DNA from: a virus
IMG/VR virus record: IMGVR_UViG_3300045243_000060
Location: 1 to 61,888 of that record
Direction: 5' to 3' (one strand)
DNA length: 61,888 nt
Part shown: piece after piece, positions 42,308 to 50,867 of the stretch
Numbering within the stretch: position 1 is the stretch's first letter
How the letters are laid out: the number at the start of each line of letters is the position of its first letter
Notes under the pieces: generated by a model
What the model saw: the letters and a program-made list of their open reading frames with translations, nothing else
Database searches by the model: none
Told to the model about the DNA's origin: nothing
Made by a program: the position numbers and the translations under genes

Positions 42308-42753
42308 GCGATCTGACGCTTGACCCGTACATGATGAAGGTCGTCAGCGACTTCCTGCGCTCCAACCTGGACGGCATCCGGGTCGTCAGCGACCCGCCAC
42401 CGGAGGACCGGCGGACCGAGGCTTGGGTTGAGGTCGTCCAACTCAACGTCGCCAGCAACACGAGCGATCCGGCAGACAGGGTCAAGGAGTACCTGATGCA
42501 GTTCAACTGCTACGCTGGCGCCGAGGGCGGCAAACCGGAGGCGGAGCGGCTGTCGCGAACGGTCTATGCGCTACTGCGAACGGACTTCCCCGGTGAGGTG
42601 TACGACGCGCCGACCGACGAGGACGACGACGTGGCTGTGAGCTACGTGTCACGCGGTACCGGCCCGATGTCTATGCCGGATAGCGATGGTTTCGAGCCAT
42701 CACGAGATCGGTTCGTGCTGGACGCGGTAATCTATGCCTACACTATCACCTGA
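42304..42753 (+). CDS. Tail terminator or minor tail protein candidate
   Basis: 149 aa. Opening MMKVVSDFLRSNLDGIRVVSDPP and beta-rich VEVVQLNV...KEYLMQFNCYAG fit tail-completion/terminator proteins. Order in the neck block supports this. ATGA and TGATG overlaps. Confidence 0.6.
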   Translation: MSDLTLDPYMMKVVSDFLRSNLDGIRVVSDPPPEDRRTEAWVEVVQLNVASNTSDPADRVKEYLMQFNCYAGAEGGKPEAERLSRTVYALLRTDFPGEVYDAPTDEDDDVAVSYVSRGTGPMSMPDSDGFEPSRDRFVLDAVIYAYTIT

Positions 42754-43052
42754 TGGCCTTCTCATTCAACATGCTCAACGTCGAGGCGATTGCCAAGGGC
42801 ATCGCCGGGGAAGCAGCGTTCCAGGCGTTCGCGGGATCGACGGCCAAGGACGTCGCGGACCACGCCAAGGAGATCGCGCCGGGTGATGAGGATCAGTACA
42901 TCCGTTCGGAGGGCGACCGGGTCTTGTACCAGAACCCACGAGGCGTCTGGCACATCGTAGAGTTTGGATCGGTCAACAATCCAGCTTACAGTCCGCTGAG
43001 GCGGGCTGTGGTAGCGGCCGGGCTGCGGCTCGAGAACGCTCCCAAACCGTAA
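42753..43052 (+). CDS. HK97 gp10-like neck/tail protein
   Basis: 99 aa. The pattern ...AFAGSTAKDVADHAKEIAPGDEDQY...VWHIVEFGSVNNPAYSPLRRAV matches HK97 gp10-family proteins (the EFGS and P-x-x-P-L-R features). These act in head-tail or tail completion. Confidence 0.7.
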   Translation: MAFSFNMLNVEAIAKGIAGEAAFQAFAGSTAKDVADHAKEIAPGDEDQYIRSEGDRVLYQNPRGVWHIVEFGSVNNPAYSPLRRAVVAAGLRLENAPKP

Positions 43053-43121
43053 CACGATAGCGCGCCTGCGGGCCAAGCATAGACATCAACAAAGCCCTGC
43101 GGGGCGATTGGAGAAGGCGAC

Positions 43122-43706
43122 TTGGCCTTTGACTCTGAGGAGCTAGTCGTCGCGATCTCCGGCAATGTCCGGCTCGCGAACCTAGCAGACAACCCGACCA
43201 TGCCCACGAACGCAGGCGGCCCGACAGCGACCCTGTCGGACTTCTCGGACCTGGGCTACACGACCGAGGACGGCGTCACCTTCACGGCGACTCCGACCGT
43301 GGACGACATCATGGCCTGGCAGAAGGCGACGCCGGTTCGTCGTCTGGTGACTGCCAGGCAGCTCACCGCTGCGTTCCAACTGGAGCAGTGGAATCAGGAC
43401 AACTTCGCGCTCGCCTTTGGCGGCGGGGAGTGGTCCGAACCGGCAGCTGGGGTCTTCCGGTACGACCCGCCAGCGGACACCGCTGCCCTCGCGGACTATG
43501 CCCTGGTCATCGACTTTGTCGATGGCGACCGGCATTGCCGCATCGTCGTCTACCGTGGCAACGTCACGGAGGCGGTCGAGACCACCCTGGTCCGGACCGG
43601 CATCGCCGTCCTGCCCATCACGTTCGGCGCGCTGTCGCCGGACAACAAGGACCGCAGCTGGTACTTCGTCGGCGACGACGAGCTTGCTTTCGGGAACTTC
43701 TCCTGA
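43122..43706 (+). CDS. Major tail (tube) protein
   Basis: 194 aa, TTG 43122 with GGAGAAGG upstream. Beta-rich protein placed immediately before the chaperone pair, as tube proteins are in siphoviruses. FTATPTVDDIMAWQKATPVRRLVTARQLTAAFQLEQW and ADYALVIDFVDGDRHCRIVVYRG look like the tube beta-barrel. High expression is expected. Confidence 0.78.
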   Translation: MAFDSEELVVAISGNVRLANLADNPTMPTNAGGPTATLSDFSDLGYTTEDGVTFTATPTVDDIMAWQKATPVRRLVTARQLTAAFQLEQWNQDNFALAFGGGEWSEPAAGVFRYDPPADTAALADYALVIDFVDGDRHCRIVVYRGNVTEAVETTLVRTGIAVLPITFGALSPDNKDRSWYFVGDDELAFGNFS

Positions 43707-44086
43707 TGGCAACCGCCAGCAAGGCAAAGGCTGCCGCGCCAAGCAACGGCGCGGCGGCCAACGCCGCCCAAGAGGAAGGCTCCGATCAGGAGCACATCAT
43801 CGAGTGGATGGGGCTGGAGATCGTTCTGCCCCCAAAGCTCCGCGAGTCGGTCATCTGGAGGTTCGGCATCCTCCGCGACAACGACTTCCAGGGGCAGGCT
43901 CGTCTCATCGAGTCGGTCATCGGCGCCGAGCAGTTCGCGAAGGTGCTGGACCATCTCGATGAGGAGGACGTCTACGCGGACCCGGAAAACGAGGACAGCA
44001 AGTCGCCGATGGCGGAGCTAATCGACGACGCGCTCGGAGCGTACGGGTTGATCACGGGGGAATCTGGAGCCTCAACGGACTCCTAG
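43706..44086 (+). CDS. Tail assembly chaperone, short form (G)
   Basis: 126 aa, TGATG start overlap with the tube gene. An Ala-rich N-terminus precedes IIEWMGLEIVLPPKLRESVIWRF and a helical body, typical of gpG-like chaperones that coat the tape measure protein. A slippery site at its end allows a longer product. Confidence 0.8.
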   Translation: MATASKAKAAAPSNGAAANAAQEEGSDQEHIIEWMGLEIVLPPKLRESVIWRFGILRDNDFQGQARLIESVIGAEQFAKVLDHLDEEDVYADPENEDSKSPMAELIDDALGAYGLITGESGASTDS

Positions 44087-44487
44087 CAGACCGATGGAAT
44101 CTGCTTGAGGCTTCCTTCCAACAGTTCTATGGCATCAACCTCGCAGACGAGTGGGGCAAGCTCGGCGTCCGACGCATCTGGGCGCTGGTCCAAGGGCTGC
44201 CCGCTGAGGCACCGTTGTGGCGCGAGGAGTACGACGATGCTCAGTCGTGGACGAACGCGAACGAGTTGGCAGCGATCCAATGCGAGCTTACGGATGCGTG
44301 GAGCCGACTCATCTTCACCGCGCTCGGAGGTAAGCCCAAGGGCAAGCCTCTCACGATCCAACGACCGGAACACTTCACAGCCAAGGCGGCTGCGGAGTCG
44401 GAACAACGTACCCGGAACAAAGTGACATCGCTGTCTGACATGTCGGCGCTGGCATCGTTCTTTGGACGGACGGGTGAGGTGCTCTAG
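43706..44487 (+). CDS. Tail assembly chaperone, frameshifted long form (GT)
   Basis: At the five-G run 44056-44060 the upstream frame reads ACG-GGG-GAA. A -1 slip gives ACG-GGG-GGA-ATC-TGG and continues through LLADRWNLLEASFQQFYGINLADEW to TAG 44485-44487. The second part (T) has no good start of its own. The fused product is about 260 aa. The -1 frameshift between G and T before the tape measure gene is nearly universal in long-tailed phages, so this assignment is strong. Confidence 0.83.
44056..44062 (+). promoter_or_regulatory. -1 ribosomal frameshift slippery site GGGGGAA
   Basis: The run of five G followed by AA sits in codons GGG (44057-44059) and GAA (44060-44062). Slipping back one base leaves the glycine tRNA on GGG and brings GGA into the A site. 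It lies 24 bases before the zero-frame stop. Confidence 0.78.
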
Positions 44488-44490
44488 CTC

Positions 44491-47400
44491 GTGGCACTGA
44501 CCAAGGTCGGCACCGGCTATGTAGACATCATCGGCAACTTCGCTCCGCTGATGAAGCAGGCGAAGTCCTCAACGCTGCGGTCGCGACTCGCTGCCGTCGG
44601 AAAGGTCGGCGCGGTCGCGGTCGCTGCGATTGGCGTTGCGGCTGTGAAGAGCGCAGCCGAGTTTCAACACTCCATGCAGCAGATCAGTACCCAGGCGGGC
44701 GCGAGCAAGTCGGAGGTCAACAAGCTCAGCGGCGCCGTACTAGACCTGTCGCGCAAGTCCACCTTCTCGCCGAACGATCTAGCCAACGCTCTGTTCCACA
44801 TCGAGTCGGCTGGACAGCACGGCGCCAAGGCGATGAAGACCCTCAACGCGGCGCAAAAGCTCGCGACGGTCGGCCAGTCCGACCTAGAGTCCACGACGTA
44901 CGCGTTGGTGTCCGCCATCGAGACCGGCATCAAGGGCACCGGCAACCTTGACAAGACCATCGGTACTCTGAACGCGACGGTCGGCCACGGCGACCTGCGG
45001 ATGGAGGACCTGACGTCGGCGCTGTCTACCGGCATCCTGCCCTCCGCAAAGGCGGCCGGACTCAGCCTACACGACGTGGGCGCTGCGCTGGACGTCATGA
45101 CCGCTCGCGGCGTTCCGGCGCAGCAGGCAGCTACCCGCCTGCGAATGACCTTCTCGCTGCTAGGGGCGCAGACGGATAAGGCCAAGGCTGCTCTCGAGAC
45201 CATCGGTATCAAGCAAGGGCAGCTGGGCGAGATGATGCAGCACAAGGGGCTGGTGCCGTCCGTCCAGTTGCTCGCGGACCACCTCAAGGAAGCGGGCGAT
45301 AAGGCGCAGCAGTTCCAGTTGATCAATGACGCGTTCGGTGGCGGCCGTACGTCGTCCGGCATCCTGACCCTGATCCAGAACGTCGGCGACCTGAAGACGA
45401 GGTATGACGAGGTTGGCAAGACGGCGGGCGACTTCAACGAGAAGCTCAAGGAGGCTCGCGCCGACCCAATCAATCAGCTACACAACGCGCTGGCGAACGT
45501 CGATGCGATGCTCATCACCCTTGGCACCGACGCGGCGCCGGCATTGGCGGGCGCGCTACAGGACGTCACCAAGGTCGTCACCGATCCACACATGGGCTTC
45601 GCGGAGAAGATCACCAAGCTGTCCGACATGATCGCAGGCGCCGTCGCGAACGCTGGGCCAAAGGTCGCGGAGGCAGCGGTGAAGATCGGCGCGACGGCGA
45701 CGAGCGGATTCATCAAGGGCTTCATCGACGCGGACCCGCTCGGCAAGCTCGCCATCAGCGCGGCGCTCATCAAGCTGTTTGCACCGGCCGGCACCTTCAG
45801 GCGGATGGGTGCATCGATGGGCAACACCATCGGCAAGGCGATACCTCCGGCAATCAGCAAGGAGGTCACGAGTCCGGCAGCGGTGAAGAGCACCAGCACC
45901 GCGATCCAGAAGTCCGTTGGGGCCAAGGTCGCTGCGACGACGGCGGCCCAGACGTTCGGCGGGCGCTTCACCCAGACGCTCCAGACGAGCATCGGCAAGG
46001 CGCGCGGCGCGATGTCGAGTTACTTCGCTGGTGTCGGCAATCGGATGGGCGGCGCGATGATGATCGCGTTGGGCGGGCAGATCGCGGCGTCGGTGCTACC
46101 GGGCGGACGGATCTCTCAGGACATCAGCGACTTCAGTTCGTCGGCGGCGCTCGGATTCCTCATCAAGAGGGGATGGGGCGCGCTCGGCGGCGTAGCAATC
46201 CAAGGGTTCGCTGAGGGCATTAGCAGTGCGATCAACGGACGTGACATCGCCGGTGAGAGCGGGGTCGCGACGGGCCTGCGGGACTTCTACTCAAGCCTGC
46301 CGATAGTCGGCGGCCCGTTCGCTCAGCTAGCGGGCGGCGACTCGGCCGACATATTCAAGAAGCAGTTCGCCGATCAGATGAAGACCGGACTCGCTCACGG
46401 CGGCACCGCGCTGACGGAGGTCTTGGGCGGCGAGGGTCTGGGCCAGGTGGATATCAAGACAGCGGCAGCGATCACGCGCAAGGCCAAGTTCATGGCCCAC
46501 GACACCTGGGTCGCGTTCCACCGCGCGACAGCGGACGAGAACTTTGGTGACGTCTGGCAGGGCATGACGCCGGACGAGAAGAAGCTAGGTCGGCAGGTCA
46601 ACGCGGCGGCCAACGTAGCGGCTCGGCTCGCGGCGAAGCAGGGCGTGGTCATTCCGGGCAACATGTTCACGGTCGATCCCAAGACGTCCGAGAAGCTCGG
46701 TCGCCAGCTGAACGCAGCCCTGGTGAAGCTCCGGTCCGGCGTGCTCGTGAACATGTCGGACATCAAGCACGTGTTCAGCGACGCGCTGAAGACCATCGAC
46801 CAACTCTTCCCCAATCACGGCAAGCGGTGGCGCGAGGCCACAGCCCAGTCGATGCGGGCTATGGCGGAGGCAATCGGTCGGGGCATGAAGTCCGGCGCCA
46901 TTCCGGAGACCAAGGCGAATCTGCAGAAGGTACAGCAGCTGATCCATGACGCCGATCTGCGCGACCCGTCCGCTCACTTCGCTGCCGGGTTCGGCAAGTC
47001 GCTCGCTGCCGGAATGAAGAACGGCAGGAACATCACCAAGGACGGCGTGTCCAACGTGTTGAAGGAACTCGGCAAGATGCCGGACGGCGCGCGCCAGATC
47101 GCGGTCAAGACGCTGCTAGGCCAGGTGAAGGAAACGGCCCAGGGCAACAAGAAGCTGATGGGCGAGTACCGCGACTTGCGCTCCAACATCTTTGGTACGT
47201 TCGATGACATCGGGCTAGGGTCGCAGAAGAAGGCAGCGTTCATGGCGGGCGGCATGGCCAACATTTGGAAGTCGATGGTGGACGTCATATCGGGCAGCGG
47301 CGGGATGGGGACGCTCGGTAAGAACGTCAACTCGGCGCTCAAGGCGTTCGGCGTCAGCAAGAACATCAGCTTCAAGATCGCCAAGGCGGCTGTCGGGGCG

Positions 47401-50124
47401 CTCGCGCAGCCCAAGACCGGCAAGGGTCAGACGGGCGGCTTCCTAGTACCGGGCCACGGTACCGGCGACACGTTCGAGACGATGTTGCCGCACGGCAGCG
47501 TCGTTGTCAACAAGAAGGCGGCTCCGATGGTCCCGGTCGCGTTGGAGCCTGGTGAGCTAGCGGTGCTGCCGGACGCGGTGCAGAAGATCGGTCCCAAGAA
47601 GCTACTCGGCATCAACAAGATGCGCAAGCGGTTCGCTGGCGGAGGTACGGTCGGCGGCAGCGGATTGGACTTCGCGCTCGGACCCTACACCGTTCCGCCG
47701 ATCACGTACGACCCGGACCACGCGGGCGCTAACTCACACGTCCACATCTCGGCGTTCTCGATCCCGTGGCTCATCAACATCGGCCATCAGCTACAGCAGA
47801 TGGGCAACAGCGTCGGCGAGTTTCAGACGACGAGCTTTGGCAACCCGTTCCACTTTGGCCCGGTCACGACAAGCTCGCACGCGCACTATCCGACTGATCA
47901 CTATTCGGGCCACGCGGTCGATGTCAACTCGCTGTCGTCCCCGGAGAACAAGGCCTGGGTCGCGTCGATTGCCAGGGTACTCGGCGGCGCGGGAGTCGGC
48001 GGCGCGATGGCCGAGAAGATCGCGCGCCTGATCTTGCAGGGTCCGGACGGTCCGATCAAGGATACTGGCCAGGGCGCGCTCGACAAGGTCCGCAACGCGG
48101 CCAACTCGTTCCTGTCCAAGTTTGCGCCGATGGATCCCGGCGTCGGCTCCGGTACCTTCCCCGCCGAACCGGGCGGATGGTTCCGCGTCGGAGCGACGGC
48201 GGAGGGTCTGGACGGTCAGCAGGGCGCGTACGGCACCGTTGGCGGGATGGGCTTCGCGGAGTTGCTGCTTGCCGGCGCCAACGCCGGTATGCATCCGAAC
48301 CTTGAGGACGTACTCGGTACGCGTATCCCGCCGATGGGCAAGGTTCAGTTCAAGATGCCCAACTCCAACCGGGCTGCGCTGGCGGTGAAGAATGACATCG
48401 GCTCCGGACAGGCTGGCGACGGCCACTACCTCGTGGATATCCAGACCGGACTCGCGAACGCGATTGGCTGGCATCCGAACGAGGATGTGGACGTCAAGAA
48501 GGCGATGGAAGGCGGGCTGATCGGACTGAAGAAGGGCGGCAAGGTTCACGGTGGCGCCGGACCGCCGGGCGGACACGGCCACGGACAGGGCGAGGGCGGC
48601 AGCCCCGGAGCGGGACGCCATAGCCACCACGGTCACCCGCCGATCAAGTTGCCCGACCCGTTCCCCGCCGGCAAGCACGCGAAGAAGCGGATCAAGAAGA
48701 TCCAGAAGCACATCGGCAAGCTCGGTAAGAACCTGTTGCTCAGCGACAAGACGGAGAAGGCTCTGAAGGACGGACAGTTCGCCATCGACCTAGACGACGA
48801 GCTTGCGGGGCGCGCGGAGTCGCTGACACCGGACTTCACGATGGGTATCTTCAAGGACATGACGCCGGGTAACGCGACGCCGTATGAAGTCCGCGACGAG
48901 GACGACAAGCTCATCGGCGCGTACGCGACCGAGAAGGAAGCGCAGGCGAAGTGGACGGAGCTATTCACCGCCAACCTGGTGGCTGTGAGAGGTAAGACAG
49001 AGCCAGGTTGGCTCGGCTCGGAGCTAGCAGAGTTGGGCAGCTACCGCAACGTGGTGCTCGGCGCTGGCGAGGAGGCGGACCATAAGCGGAAGAAGGGCGA
49101 GAAGCTCGAGAAGCGCGTGGCCGCCGAGGTCAAGAAATGGCAGAAGTACATCAAGCGAATCGGCGGCCAGGAAGACGACCTGAAGGCGAAGAAGCGCCAC
49201 CTTGACTCCCAGCTGGACGACGCGAAGAAGGCAGCCGGAAAGATCCCTAAGACCAAGGGCGGCGCCGTGAAGAAGTTCATGGACCAACTCGCGAGCGCCA
49301 ATGATCAGTTCGGTAGGGCGAAGGACAACAAGGACCGTAAGCTTGCGACGACCCGGCTCCGCAACATCATGGACGACCTGCGGGGCTACGGCGGACCCGG
49401 AGCGGCGACGTTGCGCGACCTGGCGCGAGTCTACATCGCCGAGGCTGACAACTCGTTGCGGATGGGCGAGCTTGGCGACGAGAAGGGCGGGCTGTCCAAG
49501 CTGCTGCCCAAGCTCAAGGATCAGGACGGCAAGATCAAGGGGCGTATCAGCGGACTCAAGCAGCGGTACCAAGACTTGGTCGGCAAGAACGGTTCGACGC
49601 TCGTGGACATCCAGGGGCTGGATGGACCGATGGGGCACAAGACGGTGCTGCCGCCGTACGGGTTCCTTGGTGGCGAGATATTCGACGTACAACAGCGGCT
49701 CAAGGACATCCAGGCGGAGCTACCGAAAACTGAGATCAAGGACTACAATGCACCGGCTGCGCTGGACATCGCGGGGCTGGTGGACTTCGCGAATCTGGTC
49801 CGCGCCGGGGCGTTCCGCGTGGACCCGTTCGGCACGCTACCCGGCGGCCCTCCGATCCCCGTAGCGCACGCTGGCGGGACGTATCGTGCTCCGATCCCCG
49901 GCGGGGAGGGTCCGGTCTTGCTAGCGGACCGGGAGACTGTACTCCCGGCGGAGGGCGGCAGCATCGAACCGCTCGGCAGCGGCAGCGGCGGCGACGTAGT
50001 GCTCAACGGTCCGCTGTACCTGAACGGCGATAAGATCGGCGACATCATGGACGCCAGGCTGGAAGTCCGCGACCGCAAGCAGCACCTTCAGTTGAAGCGT
50101 AACTTGAGGTTCCCGCGCTCTTGA
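44491..50124 (+). CDS. Tape measure protein with embedded M15-like peptidase
   Basis: 1877 aa from GTG 44491; sets tail length. The N-terminus has the TMP pattern ASKSEVNKLSGAVLDLSRKSTFSPNDLANALFHIESAGQHG (phage TMP region, residues 60-200). Helical and membrane-like regions follow (GAVAVAAIGVAAV, and around residue 510). Around residue 1125-1150, HAHYPTDHYSGHAVDVNS resembles the metal-binding motif of M15-type D-Ala-D-Ala peptidases. A Gly/His-rich linker lies near 1355-1385. The C-terminal third is lysine-rich coiled coil. The peptidase may open the cell wall for DNA entry. Confidence 0.88.
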   Translation: MALTKVGTGYVDIIGNFAPLMKQAKSSTLRSRLAAVGKVGAVAVAAIGVAAVKSAAEFQHSMQQISTQAGASKSEVNKLSGAVLDLSRKSTFSPNDLANALFHIESAGQHGAKAMKTLNAAQKLATVGQSDLESTTYALVSAIETGIKGTGNLDKTIGTLNATVGHGDLRMEDLTSALSTGILPSAKAAGLSLHDVGAALDVMTARGVPAQQAATRLRMTFSLLGAQTDKAKAALETIGIKQGQLGEMMQHKGLVPSVQLLADHLKEAGDKAQQFQLINDAFGGGRTSSGILTLIQNVGDLKTRYDEVGKTAGDFNEKLKEARADPINQLHNALANVDAMLITLGTDAAPALAGALQDVTKVVTDPHMGFAEKITKLSDMIAGAVANAGPKVAEAAVKIGATATSGFIKGFIDADPLGKLAISAALIKLFAPAGTFRRMGASMGNTIGKAIPPAISKEVTSPAAVKSTSTAIQKSVGAKVAATTAAQTFGGRFTQTLQTSIGKARGAMSSYFAGVGNRMGGAMMIALGGQIAASVLPGGRISQDISDFSSSAALGFLIKRGWGALGGVAIQGFAEGISSAINGRDIAGESGVATGLRDFYSSLPIVGGPFAQLAGGDSADIFKKQFADQMKTGLAHGGTALTEVLGGEGLGQVDIKTAAAITRKAKFMAHDTWVAFHRATADENFGDVWQGMTPDEKKLGRQVNAAANVAARLAAKQGVVIPGNMFTVDPKTSEKLGRQLNAALVKLRSGVLVNMSDIKHVFSDALKTIDQLFPNHGKRWREATAQSMRAMAEAIGRGMKSGAIPETKANLQKVQQLIHDADLRDPSAHFAAGFGKSLAAGMKNGRNITKDGVSNVLKELGKMPDGARQIAVKTLLGQVKETAQGNKKLMGEYRDLRSNIFGTFDDIGLGSQKKAAFMAGGMANIWKSMVDVISGSGGMGTLGKNVNSALKAFGVSKNISFKIAKAAVGALAQPKTGKGQTGGFLVPGHGTGDTFETMLPHGSVVVNKKAAPMVPVALEPGELAVLPDAVQKIGPKKLLGINKMRKRFAGGGTVGGSGLDFALGPYTVPPITYDPDHAGANSHVHISAFSIPWLINIGHQLQQMGNSVGEFQTTSFGNPFHFGPVTTSSHAHYPTDHYSGHAVDVNSLSSPENKAWVASIARVLGGAGVGGAMAEKIARLILQGPDGPIKDTGQGALDKVRNAANSFLSKFAPMDPGVGSGTFPAEPGGWFRVGATAEGLDGQQGAYGTVGGMGFAELLLAGANAGMHPNLEDVLGTRIPPMGKVQFKMPNSNRAALAVKNDIGSGQAGDGHYLVDIQTGLANAIGWHPNEDVDVKKAMEGGLIGLKKGGKVHGGAGPPGGHGHGQGEGGSPGAGRHSHHGHPPIKLPDPFPAGKHAKKRIKKIQKHIGKLGKNLLLSDKTEKALKDGQFAIDLDDELAGRAESLTPDFTMGIFKDMTPGNATPYEVRDEDDKLIGAYATEKEAQAKWTELFTANLVAVRGKTEPGWLGSELAELGSYRNVVLGAGEEADHKRKKGEKLEKRVAAEVKKWQKYIKRIGGQEDDLKAKKRHLDSQLDDAKKAAGKIPKTKGGAVKKFMDQLASANDQFGRAKDNKDRKLATTRLRNIMDDLRGYGGPGAATLRDLARVYIAEADNSLRMGELGDEKGGLSKLLPKLKDQDGKIKGRISGLKQRYQDLVGKNGSTLVDIQGLDGPMGHKTVLPPYGFLGGEIFDVQQRLKDIQAELPKTEIKDYNAPAALDIAGLVDFANLVRAGAFRVDPFGTLPGGPPIPVAHAGGTYRAPIPGGEGPVLLADRETVLPAEGGSIEPLGSGSGGDVVLNGPLYLNGDKIGDIMDARLEVRDRKQHLQLKRNLRFPRS

Positions 50125-50867
50125 CCGTCATCACGACAAGGCCATCGGCGACGAGGTACATCAGCCAGGGCGCTCACGGGTTCACCGTCGTCGGCGGAGG
50201 CGGGGGCGCCCAGGGCGCGCTGAACGACGACAGCGACGCTAGCTATCTGAGTCTGGGTGGCGGCGACGAGGGTTGGCTGGTCGTGAGATTCGGCGTCCCG
50301 GCCGTTCCGACCGGAGCAATCATCACCCAAGACCTCATCGCTATGCGGCTGGCGTCCGTCTCCCCGCCGGATATCCCGCCGGACCCGGACGGCGCGCCAG
50401 GCATTCACTATGAGCCTTTCCCATTCCGACTTGTCAACATGTGGATGTATCCATCGGGCGACGGCGGCGCGGACCCGGCGTCAACTAGTCCACCGGAGGA
50501 CGCGCAGCACCTTGAGAAGAAGATTGCGCGCATCGACTATTTGAACACGGCGCCCAAGACCCTGTACGCTGCGGTGGCGTCGAGTCGCAGTGACAAGTAC
50601 CCGCTCGGATTCCCACACACCAACCCGGAGCTTTGGATGCATTGGCGGATGTTCGGCAACTACACGGACGGGTACCGAGGGCGCTTGTACGAGATCGTCT
50701 GGGGTACGCAATACGTCCGGCAGCCCACCCTGACGGTCAACGACCCTACAGGCTCGGTCACGGACGACGACACCCCGCCGATCCATTGGGACAACGACTT
50801 GGACGAGGCGGGCGGCGGACAGACTAGCTTCAGGTGGAAGGCGTTTGACTCCGGAGCGTTCAGCTAA
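50121..50867 (+). CDS. Tail protein, distal tail-like position
   Basis: 248 aa from TTG 50121 (TTGA overlap with the tape measure stop). Beta-rich Gly/Pro protein without a recognised family. Directly after the tape measure gene, where distal tail or minor tail proteins usually lie. Confidence 0.6.
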   Translation: MTVITTRPSATRYISQGAHGFTVVGGGGGAQGALNDDSDASYLSLGGGDEGWLVVRFGVPAVPTGAIITQDLIAMRLASVSPPDIPPDPDGAPGIHYEPFPFRLVNMWMYPSGDGGADPASTSPPEDAQHLEKKIARIDYLNTAPKTLYAAVASSRSDKYPLGFPHTNPELWMHWRMFGNYTDGYRGRLYEIVWGTQYVRQPTLTVNDPTGSVTDDDTPPIHWDNDLDEAGGGQTSFRWKAFDSGAFS

